DNA of 64,000 nt from CALBPI01 sp038524795 (GTDB taxonomy: Bacteria > Pseudomonadota > Gammaproteobacteria > Steroidobacterales > Woeseiaceae): assembly GCA_038524795.1 (NCBI GenBank), contig JBCBIJ010000001.1, forward strand, positions 62,001-126,000, read 5' to 3'. The notes under the pieces were generated by a model. That model was given only the letters and a program-made list of their open reading frames with translations, had not been told where the DNA came from and made no database searches. Shown here piece by piece: positions 24,709 to 31,896 of the stretch. The translations under genes and the position numbers were made by a program. Numbering within the stretch: the stretch's first letter is position 1; each line of letters opens with the position of its first letter.

Positions 24709-25541
24709 ACCGCCTCACCACGTTCCTTGCCACAATTGCGGTCATCACCACCTCGGGCTGCAGTACCTGGTTCGGCGACAACCTTTACGGCCAGCGTCGT
24801 GCCGGCAGCTCGACGAGCCTTGTGGGCTATCTCTACCCCGAAGGCGAGATTCCGCCGGATGTCACCGAGCGCGTGCCGCACCTGCAGTTACCGCTCAAGG
24901 TTGGCCTGGCGTTCGTTCCCGCACGCCATCAGAGCTATATCGGACCGAGCCCATCGGACCGTCTGCAGATCCTCGAGGGCGTGCGCGCCCAGTTTGAGGG
25001 CCTCGACTACGTGGATACGATCACGGTCATTCCAGAGACGTATCTGCGCGGTGCCCAGGGCGTTTCGGGCATGCAGCAGGTCGCACGGGTATTCGGCGTC
25101 GATGTTATGGCGCTGATCTCCTACGACCAGGTCACGACGACCAGCGACAACACGCAGTCACTCCTGTACTGGACGATCGTGGGCGCCTACGTGTTCGAAG
25201 GTACGGACCACGACACGCGCACCTTCGTCGACCTCGCGGTCATCGATGTGGCAACGAGCAAGCTATTGCTGCGTGCACCGGGCTTCGATGAACGTCGCGG
25301 CGACGTCACGCTGGTCCGCCAGGACGCCTCCCTGCGGCGCAACAGCGGCAGCGCGCTCAAGCTGGCCAGTGAGCGGATGCAGTCCAATCTGGCCGTCGAG
25401 CTCGTGGCGTTCGAGGAGCGCCTCAAGTCGGAGCCCGAAGACGTCAAGGTCTCGTGGCGCAGCGGCGGCGGGGCAATCGGGTGGCTGAGCCTTGCGCTGG
25501 TCTCGGCATTACTCATGCGGCGCAGGCGCAGTCTGGCCTGA
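24705..25541 (+). CDS. Rhombotarget lipoprotein with GlyGly-CTERM tail
   Basis: A 278-residue protein with two sorting signals. The N-terminal lipobox TSGC (Cys19) makes it a lipoprotein. The C-terminus has a Gly-Gly-Gly at 254-256, a short hydrophobic helix (257-271) and RRRR (272-275), the GlyGly-CTERM layout cut by the rhomboid-like protease rhombosortase. The body (30-250) is a mixed alpha/beta domain with VDVMALISYDQ in the middle. CGGAGG precedes the ATG, which overlaps the membrane-protein stop. No rhombosortase gene lies in this window. It likely ends up at the cell surface. Confidence 0.82.
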   Translation: MNRLTTFLATIAVITTSGCSTWFGDNLYGQRRAGSSTSLVGYLYPEGEIPPDVTERVPHLQLPLKVGLAFVPARHQSYIGPSPSDRLQILEGVRAQFEGLDYVDTITVIPETYLRGAQGVSGMQQVARVFGVDVMALISYDQVTTTSDNTQSLLYWTIVGAYVFEGTDHDTRTFVDLAVIDVATSKLLLRAPGFDERRGDVTLVRQDASLRRNSGSALKLASERMQSNLAVELVAFEERLKSEPEDVKVSWRSGGGAIGWLSLALVSALLMRRRRSLA

Positions 25542-25551
25542 ACCCGCCGGG

Positions 25552-25581
25552 CCCCGGCACCGCGTTCGCGTGGTGTCGGGG
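25552..25581. terminator. GC-rich hairpin between convergent genes
   Basis: CCCCGGCACCGCG, a TTC loop and GCGTGGTGTCGGGG form a long, slightly imperfect stem between the rhombotarget gene and the convergent TonB receptor gene. It lacks a clear T-run, so intrinsic termination is only possible. Confidence 0.4.
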
Positions 25582-25605
25582 TCACCGGCTCGCAGCCGGA
25601 GACGC

Positions 25606-27987
25606 CTACCAGGACTTCTCGAAGATGATGCCGATGAGCGGGAATGCGCCGTCTTCTTCCGAAACGTTGCGACCCGTCCGAGGATTGAACTCGGGCGGCT
25701 GGCCGATGGGTCCGCCGTAGACGTTGATGATGTCGAGGAAGAGTACGAGATCGACACCACCCAGCGAGCTGCGATTGTCCACGCGTAGATTCAGCCCGTG
25801 GTAGTTCTCGAGATCGACAGCGTTGCGCGCGGTGATCTCCTTGGAGAAACGCAGGGGCTGGCCGGCGCCCAGCACATCATCGTTGATGATAAAGGCGTCA
25901 TCGGGGCGACCCGTTCCGAACTTCCAACGCGCGGCCACCTGCCAGCGCCGGTTGATCTCCCAGCGTGCGGCCACGGTAAAGAAGTGCTCACGCGCAAAGT
26001 TATCGCGGTAGCTGCCGCGACCGTCATTGTCATCGATTCGATTGCGGTTGTAGGAGTAGGTCGCATTGGCCGACCAGCCATTGGCAAACGCACGGTTGAC
26101 GACGACGTCGACGCCTGCATTGGTCCCATCGCCACTGTTGGTCGCGCGGGCACTGTCGCGGCCTTCGTCGACCACAAGATCGTCGAGCTGCTGGTAGTAC
26201 GCCTCTACGAGCACGCTCCAGTCGCTGCCGAAGCGCCGCTCGACGCCCGCGCTGACATGGGTGATGCGCTCATTCTCAAGTTGGGCGTTATCCGGGTTGG
26301 ATCCCCGCGTCAGGAAACGTGGAGACTCGTAGAACACGCCGGCGGTTGCTGAAAGACGTACTTCGGGCGACCACTGGTAGTTGGCTGAGAGCCGCGGTGA
26401 GACCAGAGACTGGTCAGAAAATCCGTCGCGGTCGAAGCGCAGGCCCGTGCGCACATCGAGCTTGCCCAGTTCGAACACCTGCTCGACAAACGCCGCGTAG
26501 TTGACCTCGCTCGCATCGTAGCGCGAGTCGATATCGGCCGGCGTCCAGGTGATGAAGTTCTGACCCGGCGGACGCGAGTCACCCGCCTCATAGACGTAGC
26601 GGTTCCAGTCTTCGCGTAAGGTCACCGTAAAGTCTGCGTCGATTTGCACCGCTCGCAGGCCCGCGCTGAATCCACCAAAGCGGTTCTGCGCACGGTAGTC
26701 GCTGCGCCAGCCGATTTCCCGCTCGGACTCCTCGAGCGTCAGGAGGCCCGGGTTGACGGGGATCAGTGCGGCGGGCGTACCTTCGGCAACGAGATCGGGA
26801 AAGGCTTCGCCTTCGACCGAAGTCTTGTCGCTGTCGCGCACGTATAAGCGGTTGGTCCACTCGCCCGTTTCGCCGACGAGCCGACGCCAGGTCAGGCCGA
26901 TCAGCGACAAGTCCTGCTCGGTGTCGACAATAGATACGTCTTCAAAATCCTCGGACTCGAGCACATTATCGATGTCACGCGTGAACTGTTCGGGCGCGGT
27001 GATCGCCAGGAACTCGATGCTGTTGTTGGCGTTGATGTCCGTGACCGTCTTTAGAATGACATCGGTAAGTTCGGGACTGCCGATGTCGCCCTCGTCGATC
27101 TGGTCAAACAAGCGACCGAAGTCGAACTGGCGCGCCGTAAAGAACACGGTGGTGTCGTCATCGAAGCCACTGGGACCGTCGTAGACGAGCTCGGCGCCGG
27201 TGATGTCAACGCGAAGGCTGGCTGTCGGCGTTGGGCTGCCACCCACCACTTCAAGCTGCAGCAACGATCCAGCACGACCGCCGAAAGCAGCACCCCAGCC
27301 ACCGGGTGAGAACTCGGCGCCCGCGATCGAATTGGGCGCGAAAATCGAGAAGCGCCCGCCGCCCTCGATGTCGGAGTCTTCACCGATCGACTGATCGAAA
27401 TGCACGACTTTGTCGAGCGGGAAGCCGTCGACAAAGATCAAGTTGTTGCGGGGCCCGCGGCCTCGGACCGTGAAGTTTGCGAAGTCGCCTGTCGACGCGA
27501 CACCGGGCAGACCGTCCAGGGCGCGCATGACGTCGCTGCCGCTGCCCACCGCATTGCGCAGTTCGTCACGGCTGAAGAAGCTGCTCGAGACGCCCCCGAA
27601 CACATCGGCCCTACGTGCGCGGCCGGTGACCACGAGCTCATCGATTGCCGTATTGGTCGCGACGAGTTCAATGCGCAGCGGTCGAATCTGGTCTTCGATG
27701 ACTCGCACTTCAGGTTCAACGACGGGTTGGCGTCCCTCAGCGGTGGCGCGCAACTCGTAAAAGCCGTTTTCGAGTGCCTCGAAGCGTGCAGACCCCGTTT
27801 CGTCGGTAACGAGTGAGCTGCTGACCCCGTCGCGCGACTCAACGCGCAAGGTCACGCCAGCCAGCGGTCGTCGCGTCTCTGCATCGATGACGTCGATGGC
27901 GAGGCCGCCTTCTATGGCCCAGGCGGGCAGTGAGAGCGCGAGTAAGCTCAATGCCAAAGCGCGAAGAATCCACGTCCGAACGGTCAT
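25606..27987 (-). CDS. TonB-dependent receptor with N-terminal carboxypeptidase-regulatory-like domain
   Basis: A 793-residue outer-membrane receptor. Signal peptide 1-24 (PAWA), then a beta-sandwich CarboxypepD_reg-like domain (27-108, GVTLRVES to FYELRATAEG), a TonB box IDELVVTG (115-122), the plug (125-260) and the barrel to the C-terminal FEKSW. The extra domain links the receptor to signalling or to SusC-like large-substrate uptake. Start ATG at 27985-27987 with CTGGAG upstream. It is monocistronic and convergent with the PspA-like operon. The ligand is unknown. Confidence 0.88.
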   Translation of the reverse strand: MTVRTWILRALALSLLALSLPAWAIEGGLAIDVIDAETRRPLAGVTLRVESRDGVSSSLVTDETGSARFEALENGFYELRATAEGRQPVVEPEVRVIEDQIRPLRIELVATNTAIDELVVTGRARRADVFGGVSSSFFSRDELRNAVGSGSDVMRALDGLPGVASTGDFANFTVRGRGPRNNLIFVDGFPLDKVVHFDQSIGEDSDIEGGGRFSIFAPNSIAGAEFSPGGWGAAFGGRAGSLLQLEVVGGSPTPTASLRVDITGAELVYDGPSGFDDDTTVFFTARQFDFGRLFDQIDEGDIGSPELTDVILKTVTDINANNSIEFLAITAPEQFTRDIDNVLESEDFEDVSIVDTEQDLSLIGLTWRRLVGETGEWTNRLYVRDSDKTSVEGEAFPDLVAEGTPAALIPVNPGLLTLEESEREIGWRSDYRAQNRFGGFSAGLRAVQIDADFTVTLREDWNRYVYEAGDSRPPGQNFITWTPADIDSRYDASEVNYAAFVEQVFELGKLDVRTGLRFDRDGFSDQSLVSPRLSANYQWSPEVRLSATAGVFYESPRFLTRGSNPDNAQLENERITHVSAGVERRFGSDWSVLVEAYYQQLDDLVVDEGRDSARATNSGDGTNAGVDVVVNRAFANGWSANATYSYNRNRIDDNDGRGSYRDNFAREHFFTVAARWEINRRWQVAARWKFGTGRPDDAFIINDDVLGAGQPLRFSKEITARNAVDLENYHGLNLRVDNRSSLGGVDLVLFLDIINVYGGPIGQPPEFNPRTGRNVSEEDGAFPLIGIIFEKSW

Positions 27988-28278
27988 AGTCGATCTCCAG
28001 GGGGCGTGTCGGTAGCACCAGACTAGGGCGGATGGCCCGAATGTCACGGACCTTTGTACGAACGGTTGCTGCCATGTATGAGTGGCGACGAGACTCGGTA
28101 TTTCGTCAGCAAATCGTCAGCGGACGCAGACCGTCGAAGTTGCGACTTGCGTCGTGTTGCGGTGCCGCAAGCCTGTTAGTCTCTTTCCGGGCCGGTCGGC
28201 GGGGATTGACCGGTACGCGAAGAAGACCGTTTGAAGCGGACCCCGCTGAGGTCCGCACAGAAACATTGGGGAGAGACT
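27988..28278. other. Intergenic leader of the DUF2167 operon with 5' hairpin
   Basis: About 290 bp separate the divergent TonB and DUF2167 genes. I see no gene here. A perfect 7-bp hairpin GCGGACC-N7-GGTCCGC (28236-28256) lies just before the ribosome-binding site GGGGAGAG of the DUF2167 gene and could affect its translation. No convincing -35/-10 pair was found. Confidence 0.45.
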
Positions 28279-29130
28279 ATGTTCCGCTATGCACCTGTTC
28301 TGTCGTTGGTGGCATTCACGCTACTTGCCGCCCCGCGCGCTGATGCGCAGGAAGCGGAGGAGCTCACCGAAGCCCAACAGATTTACGCAAGCCTGGAGTT
28401 CTCAGCCGGCCCGGGTACATTCGACGTCACATCACGCGCGGAAATTGACCTTCCCGAAGGCTATGACCGCCTCAACGCCGAAGACACAGCCAAGCTTATG
28501 GCGCTCTACGAGAACCCGACGTCGACCAAGGAGTTCTACGTTGCCCCGACCGACGAACGCTGGTTCTCGGTGTTCAGCTATGACGATACGGGCCACATCA
28601 AGGACGACGAGGAAATCGACGCCGGCGATCTACTGTCGTCCATCCGCGAAGGCACGGAGTACAGCAACCGCGAGCGTCGTGAGCGCGGCTGGCCTGAGAT
28701 GACCATTGTCGGCTGGCAGTCTCAACCGAACTACAGCGATTCCACCAATCGTCTGTCGTGGGCCATCATCGGTGAGTCTGAGGGGCAGCAGATCGTGAAC
28801 TACAACACGCGCCTGCTGGGCCGCACGGGTGTCATGTCAGCGACACTCGTTGCCGCACCCGAGGAGCTCGACACGGCCATTGCCGAATTCGAGACGATGC
28901 TCGAAGGCTTCCGCTACAAGCCCGGCAACCTTTACGCTGAGTACAAGGAAGGCGACAAACTGGCCACCTACGGCCTCGCCGCACTCGTCACGGGTGGCGC
29001 CGCCGCTGCCGTCGCCAAGGGCGCCGGCAAGGGCCTGTTCAAGGCGATCGGTCTCGGCATCATCGCGTTCTTCGCCTTCTTCGGTCGCATCTTCAAGAAG
29101 CTGTTCTCACGCAACACCGAGAGTGCCTGA
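28279..29130 (+). CDS. DUF2167 membrane-anchored protein
   Basis: A 283-residue exported protein. Signal peptide 1-22 (RADA cleavage), a beta-rich DUF2167 domain (about 30-225, with the EYSNRERRERGWPEM, IVGWQSQPNY and NRLSWAI motifs) and a C-terminal transmembrane helix (about 255-275) followed by basic residues. The family is widespread in Proteobacteria and has no assigned reaction. GGGGAGAG precedes the ATG at 28279. Its end overlaps the next gene's GTG start by 8 bp. The domain faces the periplasm. Confidence 0.85.
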   Translation: MFRYAPVLSLVAFTLLAAPRADAQEAEELTEAQQIYASLEFSAGPGTFDVTSRAEIDLPEGYDRLNAEDTAKLMALYENPTSTKEFYVAPTDERWFSVFSYDDTGHIKDDEEIDAGDLLSSIREGTEYSNRERRERGWPEMTIVGWQSQPNYSDSTNRLSWAIIGESEGQQIVNYNTRLLGRTGVMSATLVAAPEELDTAIAEFETMLEGFRYKPGNLYAEYKEGDKLATYGLAALVTGGAAAAVAKGAGKGLFKAIGLGIIAFFAFFGRIFKKLFSRNTESA

Positions 29131-29842
29131 CTATCTGCTGCTTCGAACGGACCTGCTGGTCCTCGGGCTGGCGGTCACCCTGTACGTCGTTGACAGTGGT
29201 CGCCTGATCTCAACGCGCGAGCTGCTGCTGGCCGGTACGGCCGGCGGCGGCTGGCGCGCGATCACGCCCGACCGCGGATTCTTATTCAATCGTCGCCACG
29301 CCGTATTTCCGGGTCTCTTCGACCCCGGCACGGCCTTGCTTCGACTGGCCTGGCCTGCGACCGCTGGCGACAGCCAAGAGACGCGGACCCGTGTGCAGGA
29401 TCTCGTCGCGCGCCTCGCGCTGCCACGCCGCTTGTGCCGCGTGCTGTTTCTGCTGGTGTTCATCGGGCTGCCCATTGCCTACTACGTGCCTAAAGACCGG
29501 CTCGCATTGGCCGTCCTGTTCCTGACCGTGTATGCCGCGGTGCTGGTGCTCGCGATCTGGTTGTTCATCAGGCGGCGCGCGCTGGGCCTCAAGCTCGGCA
29601 CCACGGCACTTCTGGCCTTCGAGATTCTTGTCTGCCTGCCCTACGCACCGAACCTACACCGCAAGCTCTTCGAGAAGGCCTGGCAGGCGCGTGAGCGTGA
29701 CCCACTCACCGCAGGCGCTGCCTTGCTGTCGGCGCCCGCGCAGGACATGTTAACGCGGTACCTCAAAACCGCCAGTGACCGACTCACGACGGACGCGCCC
29801 GGGCTCGAGGCCTGGCAGCAACGGCTGGAGCAGCACTCATGA
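29123..29842 (+). CDS. Small polytopic membrane protein of unknown function
   Basis: A 239-residue protein with three to four hydrophobic helices (near 5-25, 110-130, 133-153 and 160-178). The likely start is GTG at 29123, giving VPDYLLLRTDLLVLG after fMet; it overlaps the DUF2167 gene by 8 bp and lacks a strong ribosome-binding site, so coupling is likely. The stop overlaps the next ATG (ATGA). No family is recognised. It is probably part of a DUF2167 membrane complex. Confidence 0.6.
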   Translation: MPDYLLLRTDLLVLGLAVTLYVVDSGRLISTRELLLAGTAGGGWRAITPDRGFLFNRRHAVFPGLFDPGTALLRLAWPATAGDSQETRTRVQDLVARLALPRRLCRVLFLLVFIGLPIAYYVPKDRLALAVLFLTVYAAVLVLAIWLFIRRRALGLKLGTTALLAFEILVCLPYAPNLHRKLFEKAWQARERDPLTAGAALLSAPAQDMLTRYLKTASDRLTTDAPGLEAWQQRLEQHS

Positions 29843-30141
29843 GCACAGCAGAACTCATCGTCATTGGGCTGGGCTGTGTCGTCGGCTACCTCGTCGTTTC
29901 CTTTGTCATGAATCAACAAAAACCCGAGGCCCCGGTGTTCGAGGGTAAGGCCTGGCATCAGATTCTGGACGTGTCGCCAGTCGCAACGCCCGAGCAGATT
30001 GAAACCGCGTTCGCAGCAAAGCAGCGCGAGCTCGATGCCGCCGCACCGAGCATCATGACGGACGACGAAGAGGCCGCGGATACGCGATTGCGCGCACAAC
30101 TCGAAGCAGCCAAAAAAGAAGGACTGGCGTCAGTTCGCTGA
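29839..30141 (+). CDS. Membrane-anchored J-domain-like peptide
   Basis: A 100-residue protein. One N-terminal transmembrane helix (4-23) is followed by WHQILDVSPVATPEQIETAF, which resembles helices I-II of a J domain (WYEILGVSPDASPEEIKAAY), but the HPD tripeptide is absent and the remainder is short. It may be a degenerate J-like module that binds a partner without stimulating DnaK. It is the third gene of the DUF2167 operon, overlapping the upstream stop by ATGA. Confidence 0.6.
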   Translation: MSTAELIVIGLGCVVGYLVVSFVMNQQKPEAPVFEGKAWHQILDVSPVATPEQIETAFAAKQRELDAAAPSIMTDDEEAADTRLRAQLEAAKKEGLASVR

Positions 30142-30151
30142 CGCGCGCGAG

Positions 30152-30916
30152 TCAGTCATTCCACCAGGGCGAGTCTGACCAGGGCCGCAGATCCAGCTCG
30201 TGCGTCCACGCCGAGCGATGCTGGTGCGCAAGCTGGTAATAGGTCTCGGCGACCTCGGCGGGTAGTAGCAGACCATCCTTGTCGAGACCGCGATGCTCGC
30301 GTAGCTGCTGATAGCGCTCGGGGCCCAGCATCTTGCCGAGCGTGTCAGGCGCATCGACGGGCCCGTCGATGACGATGTGCGAGACATGAATACCCTGCGG
30401 CGCAAACTCTGCATTGAGGGTCTGACAGAGCATGCGGCGCCCGCCCATCGCGGCTGCGTGCGAGTGCTGGCCAGCGTTACCGCGCACGGCCGCCGTCGCC
30501 GAGGTGACGAGCAAGGTGCCCTCGCCGCGCGAAGCCATAAGGGGTAACGCCGCCGACGCGACGCGAAACAGGGCGAACGTCGCCATACGCCAACCGAGCT
30601 CGAACTGCTTGTAGCTCGTCTCGACAAGCGCTCGGTTTCCGATCTGCGCCCCCAGGTTGAAGACGATAACGGCAATCGGTCCGATGTCGCGCTCCACATC
30701 CTCGATGAGGGACTCGATGGCGCCATCCTGTGTTGCGTCGAGCAGCCGACCAGACGCAGATCCGCCCTCGGCCTCAATACCGGCAACGAGCTTGTCGAGG
30801 CCCGCGCCATCGCTGCGCCGGCAAAGCACAGCGTGATAAGCCTCGCGCGCGAAGCGCGCACCGACCGTACCGCCGATTCCGGCTCCCGCGCCGATGATGA
30901 GGCAGACGCGTGTCAT
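30152..30916 (-). CDS. SDR-family protein lacking catalytic Tyr and Lys
   Basis: A 254-residue Rossmann protein. The dinucleotide motif GAGAGIG (9-15) is present and CRRSDG after strand two suggests NADP. NNAG is replaced by NLGA. Where YxxxK should be, the sequence reads HAAAM (His153, Met157), although Ser139 remains. It therefore belongs to the atypical SDRs in which the Tyr/Lys pair is missing, and may be a weak enzyme or a binding protein. It is convergent with the DUF2167 operon, 10 bp away, and probably cotranscribed with the downstream part of its own strand only weakly. Confidence 0.8.
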   Translation of the reverse strand: MTRVCLIIGAGAGIGGTVGARFAREAYHAVLCRRSDGAGLDKLVAGIEAEGGSASGRLLDATQDGAIESLIEDVERDIGPIAVIVFNLGAQIGNRALVETSYKQFELGWRMATFALFRVASAALPLMASRGEGTLLVTSATAAVRGNAGQHSHAAAMGGRRMLCQTLNAEFAPQGIHVSHIVIDGPVDAPDTLGKMLGPERYQQLREHRGLDKDGLLLPAEVAETYYQLAHQHRSAWTHELDLRPWSDSPWWND

Positions 30917-30922
30917 GTCCCG

Positions 30923-31858
30923 TCAGAATCGGTAACGCGCGCTGAGCCGGAAGCTGTCGTCGTCGAGATCGACGTTCTCTTCTTCATCAAACTCGGTGAA
31001 CGTGTAGCCCGCTGAAACCTCAAATGCTTCGGTAAAGAACCAACCACCACTCACCGAGAACACTGTCGCATCAATCGGATCCGAGCCTAGCTGCCCGTTG
31101 ACCGACAGATTTAACGACAGGTCGCGGTTCGGATACAGCGAGCCGCGTACGGTGTAGCTGCCCGACGAGCCCTCAACGGACTGGTTACTGACAACAGCAC
31201 CAACGCCATACTGCAGACCAGCAGCATCGCCACCGATGTGGTCAAACTCAAGAATGAGCCCGCTATCGCTGTCGTCCCCGCCGCCGGAGACGTCAATCTC
31301 GGAACGCGCGGCCGACAACGAAAGCGTCGTCGTCTCACCGAGGTACTTGCCAACACCGGCCGCCAGCAAATCGAGCTCGGCGCTGGTACCAAAGGTGTCA
31401 AAATCAACACGCGCAATCTGACCCGTAAAGAACCAACCCGATGGCTCGAGCACATAGCGACCGGCTACTCCGAATCTCGTTCCATCCGACTCAAAGCTGT
31501 CACGGGTCTCGGGCGGCGTGCCACCCGGAATGCGCAACACCGCGTCCGTGTCGGTGCTGGAGTCACCAATCACGAGAGACAACGAGGAGGCTCGATCGAC
31601 AAACGCAGCCCGAGACCGGGGCCCACGCGCGTCGGACAAGCCATCGAAAAACCAGGTGCCCGAAACTTCGAAGTCTGTGGTCTCCGTGTCGATAGACAGG
31701 CTCGGAAACCCTGGCCCGGGACCGATAGTCGCGAAGCCCGTGTCCAGGACACTCGACTCCGCGCGCTCGAAACCGAATCCCACTTCGTAGTTGTAATCGT
31801 CGCTCCAGGCGGCAGACGACAGCACAGCACTCAGCGCGATCACCAGAGGTCGCTTCAT
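30923..31858 (-). CDS. Putative outer-membrane beta-barrel protein
   Basis: A 311-residue exported protein. The signal peptide is residues 1-17 (SAAWS). The mature part is a series of amphipathic beta strands (YNYEVGFGFERAE, FEVSGTWFFDG, VSGGWFFTEAFEVSAGYTFTEF) and ends in an aromatic residue (RLSARYRF), the usual BAM recognition signal. That supports a 12- to 16-strand barrel. AAGGAG precedes the ATG at 31856-31858. It lies 6 bp upstream of the atypical SDR on the same strand. I do not recognise a named porin family. Confidence 0.7.
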   Translation of the reverse strand: MKRPLVIALSAVLSSAAWSDDYNYEVGFGFERAESSVLDTGFATIGPGPGFPSLSIDTETTDFEVSGTWFFDGLSDARGPRSRAAFVDRASSLSLVIGDSSTDTDAVLRIPGGTPPETRDSFESDGTRFGVAGRYVLEPSGWFFTGQIARVDFDTFGTSAELDLLAAGVGKYLGETTTLSLSAARSEIDVSGGGDDSDSGLILEFDHIGGDAAGLQYGVGAVVSNQSVEGSSGSYTVRGSLYPNRDLSLNLSVNGQLGSDPIDATVFSVSGGWFFTEAFEVSAGYTFTEFDEEENVDLDDDSFRLSARYRF

Positions 31859-31896
31859 GTAAACGCTCCTTGTCATTGAACGGCGAGAGTGAATGA

